Positions 17,690-27,542 are shown, counted from the stretch's first letter. The stretch: DNA of 64,000 bases from Labrenzia sp. R4_2 (GCF_017743865.1 NZ_JAGHRJ010000005.1:248001-312000); one strand, 5' to 3'. Numbers and translations: made by a program. Notes: generated from the sequence alone by a model not told the origin.

Positions 17690-18429
17690 CTGGCCTATCG
17701 AACCGGGATCAAGGACCACTAATCCCGCGCAATCGTGCAATCCATCCCAACCCTTACGATGTCGGTTACAAAACGAGCGTAACACGCTCGCCCAACCTGC
17801 CGCTTCTGTCGATGGAAAGTTCCCCGTCGGAAGAGACGGGCCCGACCTTCGGTCACAGCAAGCTCGGTCCGTTGGACAACAATCTGGTTCTAAACTGGAC
17901 CAAGGGCGCAGCTCCGGCTGTGGGGGAACGTATTCTGATGCATGGTCGCGTGCTGGACGAGATGGGCCGACCCGTACGCAATACGCTAATCGAGATTTGG
18001 CAGGCCAACGCGGGCGGGCGTTACCGCCACAAGAAAGACACTTACTTTGCTCCGCTCGATCCAAATTTCGGTGGCTGCGGCCGGACCATCACAGACGAAA
18101 ACGGCTATTACGAATTCCTCACTGTGCGTCCAGGAGCTTACCCTTGGCCGAACGGCGGCAATGACTGGCGTCCGATGCATATCCACATATCTATTTATGG
18201 CAACAGCTTCGGCCAACGCCTGATCACCCAGATGTATTTCGAGGGCGATCCGCTCATCAATCATTGTCCGATTGCCGCTACGATCAAGGATCGCAGTCAG
18301 CTTGACCGTCTCGTCGCACCGCTCGACTTCTCGAAATCCCGGCCGCTCGATTTCCTCGCCTATAAATTTGACATCGTGTTGCGCGGTCGCCGCCAAACCA
18401 TGTTTGAGAATAAACTGGAGGGCATGTGA
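17686..18429 (+). CDS. pcaH: Protocatechuate 3,4-dioxygenase beta subunit
   Basis: 247 residues. Fe(III) ligands expected in the intradiol dioxygenase beta chain are visible: Tyr113 in GGRYRHK, Tyr152 in PGAYPW, His165 and His167 in RPMHIHIS. The N-terminal segment PRNRAIHPNPYDVGYKTSV is typical of PcaH. With PcaG it cleaves protocatechuate between the two hydroxyls to 3-carboxy-cis,cis-muconate. Its start overlaps pcaC and its stop overlaps pcaG. Confidence 0.96.
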   Translation: MTGLSNRDQGPLIPRNRAIHPNPYDVGYKTSVTRSPNLPLLSMESSPSEETGPTFGHSKLGPLDNNLVLNWTKGAAPAVGERILMHGRVLDEMGRPVRNTLIEIWQANAGGRYRHKKDTYFAPLDPNFGGCGRTITDENGYYEFLTVRPGAYPWPNGGNDWRPMHIHISIYGNSFGQRLITQMYFEGDPLINHCPIAATIKDRSQLDRLVAPLDFSKSRPLDFLAYKFDIVLRGRRQTMFENKLEGM

Positions 18430-19031
18430 TAATGGTACAGAAACTCGACAACTTGATCGAAACTCCGTCCCAAACGGCTGGACCTTATGTTCATATCGGC
18501 TTGATGCCGACCTATGCGGGCAATGCCGGCTATTATCACGAAGAGATCGGCACCACCCCCATACAGGGCGACGTGAAGGGCGATATCATTGAGATCGTAG
18601 GCTCGGTCTACGACGGCACGGGTTGGGCAATGCGGGACGCACTGATCGAAAGCTGGCAGTGTGACGCGGGAGGTATTTTCCCGGGCACCGAAGGAGCCGA
18701 TCCCGCCTTTACCGGCCATTGTCGTTTTGCCGCGGATGCGGACTCTGGTGAGTTCACGCTGCGCACGGTCAAACCCGGCCGTTACAAAGGCCGTGGCGGT
18801 GTCGAAAGTGCGCCGCATATCTCTCTTTGGGTGGTGTCCCGCGGGATCAACATCGGCCTCAACACTCGGCTTTACTTCGAGGATGAGGACAATTCGAAAG
18901 ACCCGCTGCTAAACCGGATAGAACAGCGCCATCGCGTGGAAACGCTCGTCGCAAAGAAAACCGGCGAGGGCAAATACCGCTTCGACATTCGTCTCCAGGG
19001 CGAGGGAGAAACCGTCTTTCTCGATATCTAG
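18426..19031 (+). CDS. pcaG: Protocatechuate 3,4-dioxygenase alpha subunit
   Basis: 201 residues related to PcaH but without the iron ligands, as expected for the alpha chain. Characteristic parts are ETPSQTAGPYVHIGLMP at the start, ALIESWQCDAGG in the middle and PHISLWVVSRGINIGLNTRLYF. It assembles with PcaH; the alpha chain contributes to the substrate pocket. The start overlaps the pcaH stop by four bases. Confidence 0.96.
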   Translation: MIMVQKLDNLIETPSQTAGPYVHIGLMPTYAGNAGYYHEEIGTTPIQGDVKGDIIEIVGSVYDGTGWAMRDALIESWQCDAGGIFPGTEGADPAFTGHCRFAADADSGEFTLRTVKPGRYKGRGGVESAPHISLWVVSRGINIGLNTRLYFEDEDNSKDPLLNRIEQRHRVETLVAKKTGEGKYRFDIRLQGEGETVFLDI

Positions 19032-19063
19032 AGCATCGTGCGATATTTCCGGTTTGTTTTGCC

Positions 19064-19089
19064 AAGGGGGCGGCATGGGTCGCCCCTTT
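19064..19089 (+). terminator. Stem-loop between pcaG and pcaB
   Basis: AAGGGGGCG pairs with CGCCCCTTT (nine pairs, one wobble) around an eight-base loop. A T-rich stretch, including six T just before the pcaB GTG, follows. It could be an attenuator that lowers pcaB expression or a simple processing site. Confidence 0.5.
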
Positions 19090-19106
19090 AATTCAGGGCC
19101 TTTTTT

Positions 19107-20165
19107 GTGAGCTTATCTGTTTTCGACCACCCTTGGCTCTCCGGTCTTTTTGGCGATGCGGAGATGGCCAGGATATTGTCGCCGGAACGCCAGATTAGAC
19201 ATATGCTGGCCTTCGAGGCAGCGTGGTCGCGCGCTTGCGCAAAGGTCGGGTTGTTTGATGCGGATACGGCCGAGACAGCGGCGGAGGCAATCGAAACAGC
19301 GGAAATTGACCTGGACGACATTGCCAGGGGCATGAGTCAAGACGGGGTTCCGGTTCCGCGGCTTGTAGATCAGTTGAAAGCCGTTTCCCCGGATAACGTG
19401 GTGCACAAGGGTGCAACCTCACAAGATGTGATGGACACCGCGCTGGCACTGACGTTGCGCGAAGCATCCGACCTATTATCTCAGCGCCTGGTAGCGCTTT
19501 ATCGCAGTTTCGAGGACGTAGAGAAACGTTTTGGCGATGAGCCTCTTATGGGACGTACCAGGATGCAGTCGGCCACCAAGATCAAGGTACGCGATCGGGT
19601 TCAAACGTGGAGATTGCCGTTGAACGACCACTTGGCGCGGCTGTCCGAATTGCGGCCCCGCGTGGAAAAGGTTCAGATCGGAGGCGCTTCCGGCGATCGG
19701 AAAGCACTGGGTCAAAAAGCCGATAGAGTAGTTGTGGAGATTGCCGCCGCACTCAGGCTAGCCCCGACTGATAAAGCATGGCACGCGACACGCGACGGAG
19801 TGGCGGAATATGCAGGCTACCTGTCGCTTGTCTCCGGTACGCTCGGTAAATTCGGCCAGGACGTGGCATTGATGAAGCAGCAGGGCATCGAAGAAATAAC
19901 GCTGTCTGGAGGAGGAGGCTCCTCGGCAATGCCGCATAAGAAAAACCCTATCGGCGCAGAGTTGCTGGTGACGTTGGCTCAGTTCAACGCTGTGCAGGTC
20001 TCAGCCATGCACCATTCGGTGGTGCATGAGCAGGAACGATCGGGCAAGGCCTGGACGCTTGAGTGGATGGTGTTGCCGCAGATGCTGATGGCAACCGCAA
20101 GGGCCATTGCTGTTGCCCATACCATCTGCAAAAGTATTGAGCATATTGGATCCATGCAAAGCTAA
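19107..20165 (+). CDS. pcaB: 3-carboxy-cis,cis-muconate cycloisomerase
   Basis: 352 residues of the fumarase/aspartase superfamily. The active-site segments are MSQDGVPVPRLVDQL near 76-90, HKGATSQDVMDTA near 100-112, and the flexible signature loop GGGGSSAMPHKKNP at 268-281 with the catalytic Ser. It lactonises 3-carboxy-muconate to 4-carboxymuconolactone for PcaC. The GTG start at 19107 has only a weak upstream GGGCC and follows a hairpin, so expression may be lower than for the dioxygenase genes. Gap to pcaG is 75 bases. Confidence 0.93.
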   Translation: MSLSVFDHPWLSGLFGDAEMARILSPERQIRHMLAFEAAWSRACAKVGLFDADTAETAAEAIETAEIDLDDIARGMSQDGVPVPRLVDQLKAVSPDNVVHKGATSQDVMDTALALTLREASDLLSQRLVALYRSFEDVEKRFGDEPLMGRTRMQSATKIKVRDRVQTWRLPLNDHLARLSELRPRVEKVQIGGASGDRKALGQKADRVVVEIAAALRLAPTDKAWHATRDGVAEYAGYLSLVSGTLGKFGQDVALMKQQGIEEITLSGGGGSSAMPHKKNPIGAELLVTLAQFNAVQVSAMHHSVVHEQERSGKAWTLEWMVLPQMLMATARAIAVAHTICKSIEHIGSMQS

Positions 20166-20257
20166 GTTGAGTTTCCGAGGTTTTCTCGATTGAATGAGAC
20201 GTTTACGGCTCAGCCAGCATCGGGACTGTCAGACAAGTTGATCTGAGATCCCTTTTC

Positions 20258-20275
20258 CTCCGCATTAGCGCGGAG
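20258..20275 (+). terminator. Weak hairpin between convergent pcaB and a LysR gene
   Basis: CTCCGC-ATTAGC-GCGGAG is a six-pair perfect stem in the convergent intergenic region. Flanking T/A runs are short, so it is at best a weak bidirectional terminator. Confidence 0.3.
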
Positions 20276-20340
20276 TCCTTTGGTCGATGCGCTGAGACCG
20301 AAGTCTGGAGCGCTGGAAGCCGGCGTTTTTCCGACTTCGA

Positions 20341-21351
20341 TCACGATGACGGGCTGGTTGCCTCAGCGGGATTTTGCAACGCGGCGCTCGAGTTCCTGGC
20401 AAACGCAGCTCTGATCCGCTCCATCAATTGTTTTTGCGCTTCAGTGAATACGGCCTGGCTGTTGTAAACGAGATAGAGTGGCATTGATAAACTGATTTCG
20501 GGAGTTTTCACGAAACGCAGCCCGTATTGGTTCATGTCAGGCGGGAGCGCGCTCTCGAAAACGAAACCCACTCCTACGTCAGCTCGGATAGCCTTCAGAA
20601 TCGGTTCCGGATGACCGAATGCCATTACGCTATTCGTTCTGAACAATCCCACTGTCCGAAGCGCTTCATCGATTAGTTCTCGGGCAATCTGACCTCGGGG
20701 AGGTGTTACGAGAGGTAAGGACGAAAGCTCTTGAAGCCCGGCCACGTCTTGGACCAGGTCGCTTTCGATAGCCGCGACCAGGTAGAGAGGCTCTCTCCAA
20801 AGCAATTCAATTTCAAGCTTGGACGTGTCCTTGTTTGGGTTGATCAGCGTCACCCCAAAATCGCATTCGCCGTTCAAGACCGCCTCAGTCGCCAAATAGG
20901 GTGTCAGGACCGACACAGAAACCTTGTGCGATGGGTTTGATCTATGATTTTCGAGTATTATATCCGGTAGCTTATAAGTCCCCACGACCATCGACGCTGC
21001 GATCTTCGTTCTCTCCAGACCGCCATTGTTGATGTCCACAAGGTCGAGAAACATCTCAGAACTGCGATGCAAGATCTCGGATGCCCAAGTATATATCCGT
21101 TTTCCGGCATGGGTCAGCTCTATGTTACGACCGACTTTCTGCACCAACTGAGCGCCAACACTTTCCTCCAGACCGCGCAGATGCGCCGTCACCGCAGGTT
21201 GAGCAATATTAAGTTGCTCCGCTGCGCGCGTTACACTGTTGAGTTGAGCGACCTTGCAGAAAACATTGAGTTTGTGGAGTGTCAAATTCCTTGAACGCAG
21301 AAAGCTGTTTGGCAGCTGCAAATCTACGTTTTGCAAAAGCGACTTAGACAT
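20341..21351 (-). CDS. LysR-family transcriptional regulator
   Basis: 336 residues from the ATG at 21351, which has a GGGGAAGAGCAGG region just upstream; a longer open frame exists. The helix-turn-helix is near residues 25-85 (LTLHKLNVFCKVAQLNSVTRAAE, AQPAVTAHLRGLEE). The effector domain ends in an Ala/Ser-rich tail. It is divergent from the alcohol dehydrogenase, TRAP and aldehyde dehydrogenase set, 514 bases away, and is probably its regulator. Inducer unknown. Confidence 0.88.
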   Translation of the reverse strand: MSKSLLQNVDLQLPNSFLRSRNLTLHKLNVFCKVAQLNSVTRAAEQLNIAQPAVTAHLRGLEESVGAQLVQKVGRNIELTHAGKRIYTWASEILHRSSEMFLDLVDINNGGLERTKIAASMVVGTYKLPDIILENHRSNPSHKVSVSVLTPYLATEAVLNGECDFGVTLINPNKDTSKLEIELLWREPLYLVAAIESDLVQDVAGLQELSSLPLVTPPRGQIARELIDEALRTVGLFRTNSVMAFGHPEPILKAIRADVGVGFVFESALPPDMNQYGLRFVKTPEISLSMPLYLVYNSQAVFTEAQKQLMERIRAAFARNSSAALQNPAEATSPSS

Positions 21352-21865
21352 ACCTGCTCTTCCCCTCAACCTGCACGCTATCGAAATCGACGCTTCGAAA
21401 ACGCTTTATCTGAAAGCAGGCCGACGCCGGACAACAGCTTATTCTTATCACTCAATACATAACCTGAACAATATAAATCATCGCCAAATTCATATTGGAC
21501 AATCATCGTCGCAGTACACCACGATTTCGCAGATCAAGGCGCGCCGCCAGGCACGTCATATCGAGAAAAAAAGCAAAGAGATCCGCTTTTCGGCTCAGGC
21601 GACTGACTTTGAGCCTTACCAGTTAAAGGGGTTGGACATGGAGGAGAGACCCAAGGTGACCATGCATGGCTTTGGAAGAAAATTCCCGGCAGGCTGAAGC
21701 ATTTGCGCAGCTGGCGTGACTTCAAGAGCTGTGTGACTGGCTCGCGGAGACCAGGCCGACCGGCCAAATGAATACTCGCTAGAAAATGCAGGAAAACGAC
21801 GCGCCAAGTGGATGCGCACGTCTGCGGAATTGCCAATTCAAGCATGGCGCAAAGGGGAGAATTAC
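21352..21865. other. Divergent intergenic region, LysR to alcohol dehydrogenase
   Basis: 514 bases, more AT-rich near 21430-21530. It should carry both promoters. Plus-strand open frames here have no ribosome site or known motif. Nothing further is recognised. Confidence 0.5.
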
Positions 21866-22939
21866 ATGCGAGGCGTAACGTTTCCCGGGGATCGCAAGGT
21901 TGAAATCATGACATTCGATGATCCGACTCCAGGGCCGGGAGAGGTCGTGATCGAAGTTAAGGCGTCAGGTCTGTGCGGGAGCGATCTGCACGCCTATCGG
22001 GCACCGTCAGACGATCAGGCATTTCGTGAGCTGGCCAAGGGAAAACCTTACGAGACCATGCGCGACAACGGGCCAATGATCGGAGGCCATGAACCTTCCG
22101 GTGTTGTGGTTGCGGTCGGTCCGGGAGTGAGCGAGCGTGTCGCCCGCATCGGCCAACGCGTCATGATACATCACTATTCCGGCTGTCACATATGCGACCA
22201 ATGCCGGACGGGATGGCCTCAAATTTGCGAGACCATGGTTCCCGATATCTATGGTTGGACCGCACATGGCGCGCATGCCAAATACATGAAATGCGCAGCT
22301 CATACGCTGGTTACGCTCCCGGACAGCCTTTCGTTCGAAGCCGGTGCGGCGATCGCATGCGGCTCAGGCACTTCTTACTCAGCTCTTCGCAAGGTCCAGC
22401 CGAATTCGAGCCATACGGTTGCAATATTCGGCCAGGGTCCGGTCGGGTTATCCGGCACCCAGTTCGCTGCCGCAATGGGCGCACGGGTTATCGCACTCGA
22501 CGTTAACGCAGAACGTCTCGAGATGGCCAATCGCTTCGGCGCCGCCGAAACGATTAACCCTGCGGATACAAATGCGGTCGAGGCGATCAGGGATCTGACA
22601 CACGGCAAAGGCGCACATTTCTCGATCGAAACATCGGGGGCGCAGCAGGCGATAACCGATGCAATAAAGTGCCTTCGGCTGTGGGGAACCGCTGTGTTTG
22701 TCGGACTGGGCAGGCCGGCGTCAGTCGATTTTTCCGCCGACGTGATTTTCAGGCAGATCAATGTGGTCGGGTCTTTCACCTTCTCAACGAACATCATGGA
22801 GGAATGCGGAACGTTCTCGGTGGATCGCGGCGTCGACGTCGAGGCAATTTTCTCCAATCGCTGGACGCTCGATCAGGCCGGAAAAGCTTATGAGCTTTTG
22901 GACAAACAAGCGTCTGGAAAAGGAGTGATCGTTTTCTAG
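21866..22939 (+). CDS. Zinc-dependent alcohol dehydrogenase (MDR family)
   Basis: 357 residues from the ATG at 21866, which has AAGGGGAG upstream; the open frame begins earlier at 21812. Catalytic zinc ligands are in SGLCGSDLH and GGHEPSGVV. The structural zinc loop has four Cys in CHICDQCRTGWPQIC. The NAD-binding motif is IFGQGPVGLSG, followed by the acidic residue in VIALDVN, suggesting NAD preference. The layout resembles threonine or sorbitol dehydrogenases, but substrate is unknown. It leads a possible set with TRAP genes and an aldehyde dehydrogenase. Confidence 0.9.
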   Translation: MRGVTFPGDRKVEIMTFDDPTPGPGEVVIEVKASGLCGSDLHAYRAPSDDQAFRELAKGKPYETMRDNGPMIGGHEPSGVVVAVGPGVSERVARIGQRVMIHHYSGCHICDQCRTGWPQICETMVPDIYGWTAHGAHAKYMKCAAHTLVTLPDSLSFEAGAAIACGSGTSYSALRKVQPNSSHTVAIFGQGPVGLSGTQFAAAMGARVIALDVNAERLEMANRFGAAETINPADTNAVEAIRDLTHGKGAHFSIETSGAQQAITDAIKCLRLWGTAVFVGLGRPASVDFSADVIFRQINVVGSFTFSTNIMEECGTFSVDRGVDVEAIFSNRWTLDQAGKAYELLDKQASGKGVIVF

Positions 22940-23055
22940 GGAACCGAATGGATCGAGACGAGAACCAAACCGAATTCGGGAGTTGTATTCGGTCGGTTCT
23001 TTGGGGGCAAAGTATCCATCAGCCATGTGCTTAAAATAAAACAGGAGGAACGCAG

Positions 23056-24033
23056 ATGAAAAACATAATATACGGCCTTGTCGCGTCAATTGTACTGCCA
23101 CATGTCGCGACGAACCATGCGATGGCGGCCGATTTGAAAATCCTTTCAAGCTGGGATCAGAGCTATGCCGCCGTCGGTGAGGTTTTGATGCCATTTATGG
23201 AGTATCTCGAAAACGAGACCACCGAAAATCTGAACTTATCCAGGTTTGGTCCCGAAACGGTACCGCCTTTCGAACAGTTCAATCCGGTCGCGCAAGGCGT
23301 ATTCAATATGCTCTATACAAATGGAGGATATCACTACAACGATATTGCCGTTGGTATGTCTTTAGACGCATTAAGCGGTTCCAGCGAAGAACTTCATGAC
23401 TCCGGCATTTGGGATTTCGCCGACCAAGAATACCAGAAAGTCGGACTGAAACTGATCGCCGTGTTCTATGATCGCAACGGCTTCCACATGCTCCTGAAAG
23501 AGCCTCTGGGTGAAGACGCACTGAATGGCCGTCGCATCCGGGGAACTCCACTTTATCATCCCGTGATCGAGAAACTCGGCGGCTCTCCGGTTGTTCTGCC
23601 TGGGCCGGAAATCTACCCCGCACTCGAACGTGGGGTAGTCGATGGTGCCGCATGGCCGACCGTCGGCGCGGTGAACTATCGCTGGTTCGAGGTTGCCGAT
23701 TACTTCGTGCGGCCGACCTTTGGCCAAGTCAGCCATATGCTTTTGATGAATCTCGATACATGGAACAGCCTCGATGAAACAACCAAAGCTGAGATCGAGG
23801 CTGCGGCACTGGCTTATGAGAAAGAAAGCTCGACAATTTTCGATGGTCTTGCGACGACCGAAATGGAGATGCTGATCGCCGAAGGAATGGAAGCCACCGA
23901 TTTCCAGCCCGAATTTGCGGCCACGCTCAAAAGCGCCTGGTTCAACGGCGTGACGGAGTTGGCGAGTACCGTCAACCCCGAAGCGATTGCCGAAATTCGG
24001 ACCATGGCAAACAAAGCCAATATCTCAGACTGA
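23056..24033 (+). CDS. TRAP transporter substrate-binding protein, DctP-type
   Basis: 325 residues with an AGGAGGAACG ribosome site. A signal peptide (MKNIIYGLVASIVL to NHAMA-ADL) sends it to the periplasm. The fold region includes LNGRRIRGTPLYHPVIEKLGGSPVVLPGPEIYPALERGVVDGAAWP, with the Arg that usually binds the carboxylate. It is more distant from the first DctP in this window, so a different ligand is likely. A perfect 12-bp hairpin follows its stop. Confidence 0.87.
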   Translation: MKNIIYGLVASIVLPHVATNHAMAADLKILSSWDQSYAAVGEVLMPFMEYLENETTENLNLSRFGPETVPPFEQFNPVAQGVFNMLYTNGGYHYNDIAVGMSLDALSGSSEELHDSGIWDFADQEYQKVGLKLIAVFYDRNGFHMLLKEPLGEDALNGRRIRGTPLYHPVIEKLGGSPVVLPGPEIYPALERGVVDGAAWPTVGAVNYRWFEVADYFVRPTFGQVSHMLLMNLDTWNSLDETTKAEIEAAALAYEKESSTIFDGLATTEMEMLIAEGMEATDFQPEFAATLKSAWFNGVTELASTVNPEAIAEIRTMANKANISD

Positions 24034-24044
24034 CCGCAGATGCA

Positions 24045-24071
24045 GATGGTTGCCCCTCTGGGGCAACCATC
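24045..24071 (+). terminator. Perfect 12-bp hairpin between dctP and dctQ
   Basis: GATGGTTGCCCC and its exact complement flank a TCT loop directly after the binding-protein gene. No long T-run follows. It probably stabilises the dctP transcript or partly stops transcription so that binding protein exceeds permease. Confidence 0.75.
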
Positions 24072-24096
24072 TTTCACGCTAACAACGGAGTCAGGG

Positions 24097-24621
24097 ATGA
24101 GGGCTTTGTTCCACCGTTCGTTCAGGACGCTTTTGCGCCTTCACGACGTTACTATCAGTATCGGCTACCAACTCGGATCTATGGCACTCGCTGTTATCGT
24201 TGCGATTTTTGCCTATGAAGTCGTGATGCGATATTTCCTGGGCGCACCGACAAAATGGGCAAGCGATTCAGTCTCTTTTCTTCTGCTGATTTCCGTTTTT
24301 CTTGTCATTCCCCATGTCACCCGAATCCATGGGAACGTTTCGGTTTCTATATTTCTTGACGTGCTCGACGAACGCAAAGCCAGGATATTGCGAAGGTTCG
24401 GTTTTCTCGTCGGTGCCGGGGTTTGTCTTTGGACAGCGTATATTTTCTTTGGTGAAACCCAACGATTGTACATGCGGGGGACCGTCACGCTCACAACAAT
24501 CCAGTTTCCAAAATGGATCTTATTCTCATTTGTTTTCCTGGGCATGTTGAATACCGGCCTGAGTTTTCTGCGCATGGCGTTCGGGCAAAGCTTTCAAGGC
24601 TCAAAGGGGCAGTTCCAATGA
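24097..24621 (+). CDS. TRAP transporter small permease, DctQ-type
   Basis: 174 residues from the ATG at 24097 preceded by CGGAG; the frame is open from 24040 but that part covers the hairpin. Four hydrophobic segments and the DctQ pattern AYEVVMRYFLGAPTKWASDSVSFLLL are visible, then HVTRIHGNVSVSIF. It pairs with the large permease, whose start overlaps its stop by four bases. Confidence 0.88.
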   Translation: MRALFHRSFRTLLRLHDVTISIGYQLGSMALAVIVAIFAYEVVMRYFLGAPTKWASDSVSFLLLISVFLVIPHVTRIHGNVSVSIFLDVLDERKARILRRFGFLVGAGVCLWTAYIFFGETQRLYMRGTVTLTTIQFPKWILFSFVFLGMLNTGLSFLRMAFGQSFQGSKGQFQ

Positions 24622-25928
24622 TCGAGGGAATTCCAGCTGTTCTGGTTGGCGTGGGACTGCTATTGCTGGCGATGGGCAGCGGCATGCCGGTCTTCGTGGC
24701 TTTTCTCGTTGTCAATCTCGGGGCTTCGATGCTGCTGTTGGGACCGGCAGGTTTCGGCATGTTCTCGGGTAGTTTCTTCGAAACGGCGACCAGTTCCTCC
24801 CTGGTGACGATCCCGTTATTCATTCTTATGGGCGAGTTGCTTTTCAGGAGCAGAGCCGTCGAGGTTCTTTTCCAGTCGATCGATACGCTGGTTGGGCGCG
24901 TCCGCGGCCGGCAGTTTATTTTGTCCATAGTGCTCGCCACAGTCTTCAGCACATTGTCAGGGGCCGCCATGGGCGTTGCGGCAATGCTCGGTCGTTCTTT
25001 GTTGCCGGGCATGGTTTCCAGGGGGTATGACGCGCGTCTTTCTATCGGCACGATCCTCGCGGGAGCCAGCCTCGCGCCGCTGATACCGCCCAGTGTGCTG
25101 GTCATCATAATCGGCACCCTGGCCGGTGTGTCCATCGCAGGTCTCCTTATTGCCGGGATTATTCCGGGGCTGGTTTTCTCTTTGCTATTTGCGGCCTACG
25201 TGTTCATCAGAATTTGGCGCAATCCGGCACTCGCCCCTGTGGATGAGGATGCTAAAAGCCGACCCAGTCTCCTTGAGGCGGCGACGGCGCTTATAAAACT
25301 TCTGCCGTTCACAATTATTATCGCACTGGTGATGGGGCTGATCCTGATGGGCGTCGCCACACCGACCGAAGCGGGAGCAATGGGGGTGTTGGGCTCGCTG
25401 ATGACCGCTGCCATTTACCGGAACCTCAGCATTCGAATGGTCGTGGAGGCGGTAGGAGAGTCAGCCAAGATCTCGGCCATGATCCTCATCATCATGGCAA
25501 GTTCCAAGCTGTTCAGCCAACTGCTTGCATTTTCGGGAGGGGCTTCGGCCCTGACGCAGTGGATCGTCGAATTGCAGGTATCGTCATGGTTCATGCTCTT
25601 CATGCTGATGCTCCTGCCATTTATACTGTGCATGTTTATCGACCAGATCGCGCTGATGCTTATCGTGATCCCGATCTACCTGCCGATCATCGACAGGTTC
25701 GAATATGATCCGATCTGGTTCTGGCTCCTGTTTTTGGTGAACATCACCGTCGGCGGCATAACCCCGCCATTCGGTTACACCCTTTTCGCCCTAAAGAGCG
25801 CCTGGAACGAAGGATCCCTGTCATCGGTGTTTGCTGCGGCCTGGCCTTTTGTCGGGTTGTTCGTGATTGGCATGGTGATTCTTGCGTTGGTTCCAGGGTT
25901 GACGACTTTTTTGCCATCAATGCTCTGA
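24618..25928 (+). CDS. TRAP transporter large permease, DctM-type
   Basis: 436 residues from the ATG at 24618, which overlaps the small-permease stop. Many transmembrane helices are present with DctM loops: PLFILMGELLFRS, LSGAAMGVAAMLGRSLLPGM, LAPLIPPSVLVIIIG, ATPTEAGAMGVLGSL and NITVGGITPPFGYTLF. It is the ion-coupled carrier for the ligand bound by the adjacent DctP. Confidence 0.92.
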   Translation: MIEGIPAVLVGVGLLLLAMGSGMPVFVAFLVVNLGASMLLLGPAGFGMFSGSFFETATSSSLVTIPLFILMGELLFRSRAVEVLFQSIDTLVGRVRGRQFILSIVLATVFSTLSGAAMGVAAMLGRSLLPGMVSRGYDARLSIGTILAGASLAPLIPPSVLVIIIGTLAGVSIAGLLIAGIIPGLVFSLLFAAYVFIRIWRNPALAPVDEDAKSRPSLLEAATALIKLLPFTIIIALVMGLILMGVATPTEAGAMGVLGSLMTAAIYRNLSIRMVVEAVGESAKISAMILIIMASSKLFSQLLAFSGGASALTQWIVELQVSSWFMLFMLMLLPFILCMFIDQIALMLIVIPIYLPIIDRFEYDPIWFWLLFLVNITVGGITPPFGYTLFALKSAWNEGSLSSVFAAAWPFVGLFVIGMVILALVPGLTTFLPSML

Positions 25929-26051
25929 TCCGATCCGGAACGAATGCCGAGATTTAAACCACGGCATGACAACCGGTTGAGATGACGGTGAAATCGTCAC
26001 GCCCGGTTTGAGCTTTCTTGCGAAACATGACGGGTATGCCGGGAGACAGAA

Positions 26052-27542
26052 ATGAAAGATGAACTCAAGAAATATCGAATGTTTATTGGTAACAGCTGGC
26101 GTGACAGCGCGTCAAAGGAAACCTTTCTGAGCTATAATCCGTATTCCGGAGAACCGTGGGCGGAAATTCCGCGTTGTGACGAACGCGATGTCAACGATGC
26201 CATCGAAGCTGCGCATTGTGCACTTTACGCCGGGGTCTGGGGTAAGATGTCTCCGACCGAGCGCGGAGCATTGATGAGAAAACTCGCCGGTCTTGTTGAA
26301 CGCGACGCCGATCATCTTTCAGCGGTGGAAGTTCGCGACAACGGAAAGCTTTTGGCAGAGGTAGGTGGTCAGATCCGCTATATTCCCCAGTGGCTGTATT
26401 TTTATGGCGGGCTGGCCGACAAGATCAACGGGGCGGTGGTTCCGATCGATAAGCCGGATATGTTTGCATACACGCTTCGCGAGCCGGTGGGCGTCGTTGC
26501 GGCAATCGTACCGTGGAATTCGCCGCTCATGCTGATGATGTGGAAGCTGGCTCCGGCTTTGGCCGCAGGCTGCACGCTAGTGATCAAACCATCAGAGCAC
26601 ACGTCGGCTTCAGCGCTTGAATTCGCCGCCCTGGTTAAAGAGGCGGGATTCCCGGAGGGGGTGATCAATATCATTACGGGGTTTGGGCAGGATGTCGGAG
26701 ATCCGTTGACCTCGCATCCGAAAATTTCAAAGGTCGCGTTCACGGGTGGCGAACTGGCAGGCCAGAAGATAATGCAGAATGCCGCTCCGACCTTCAAAAG
26801 ATTAACGTTGGAACTGGGCGGAAAATCAGCGCAGATTGTCTTTCCCGATACGGATCTGGAGGCGGCTGTCGCGGGTGGAATCGCGGGAATTTTCGCGGCC
26901 ACGGGACAAACCTGCATCGCGGGTTCTCGCCTGCTCGTACATGAAAGCATCTATGACGATTATCTGGAAAGATTTGTAGGGCTCGCAAAAAAAACGAGGA
27001 TGGGTGATCCAATGGACCTGACAACCCAAGTCGGTCCGGTGACGACAAGGCCACAATACGAACGGATTCTCTCTTATATCGATATTGCCAAATCCGAAGG
27101 TGCGAGATGCGCCTTGGGCGGTGCTCCAGCCGAGCGTCCGGAATGCGGGAACGGTTGGTTCGTCGAGCCGACGGTTTTCGCCGATGTGGACAACAAGATG
27201 CGTATTGCACAGGAGGAAGTATTTGGTCCTGTGGTGTCGGTCATCCCATTCAAGAATGACGACGAAGCTTATCAATTGGCAAATGACACCGCCTATGGTC
27301 TGGCAGCCGGCGTTTGGACAAGCAGTATTAAACGCGCGACCGTTGCGCCCAAACGTCTGCAGGCGGGAACTGTTTGGGTAAATACATATCGTGCCGCCAG
27401 TTTCCTCATGCCGTTTGGCGGCTTAAAAACGTCGGGTCTTGGCCGCGAGAACGGGATTGAGGCCATCGATCCCTATCTTGAAACCAAATCGGTTTGGCTT
27501 TCCTATAGTACTGAGATTAGCAATCCATTCGTCATGCGCTAG
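26052..27542 (+). CDS. Aldehyde dehydrogenase family protein
   Basis: 496 residues. Motifs: the Asn loop PWNSPLMLMMWKL, KPSEHTSASALEF for cofactor, the FTGGELAG loop, base Glu in LELGGKSAQIVF and nucleophile Cys in ATGQTCIAGSR. C-terminal FGPVVSVIPF and LMPFGGLKTSGLGRENG are as in the hydroxymuconic-semialdehyde and betaine aldehyde branches. It is probably cotranscribed with the upstream alcohol dehydrogenase and TRAP genes, giving an alcohol-aldehyde-acid route. The gap from dctM is 123 bases. Confidence 0.92.
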   Translation: MKDELKKYRMFIGNSWRDSASKETFLSYNPYSGEPWAEIPRCDERDVNDAIEAAHCALYAGVWGKMSPTERGALMRKLAGLVERDADHLSAVEVRDNGKLLAEVGGQIRYIPQWLYFYGGLADKINGAVVPIDKPDMFAYTLREPVGVVAAIVPWNSPLMLMMWKLAPALAAGCTLVIKPSEHTSASALEFAALVKEAGFPEGVINIITGFGQDVGDPLTSHPKISKVAFTGGELAGQKIMQNAAPTFKRLTLELGGKSAQIVFPDTDLEAAVAGGIAGIFAATGQTCIAGSRLLVHESIYDDYLERFVGLAKKTRMGDPMDLTTQVGPVTTRPQYERILSYIDIAKSEGARCALGGAPAERPECGNGWFVEPTVFADVDNKMRIAQEEVFGPVVSVIPFKNDDEAYQLANDTAYGLAAGVWTSSIKRATVAPKRLQAGTVWVNTYRAASFLMPFGGLKTSGLGRENGIEAIDPYLETKSVWLSYSTEISNPFVMR

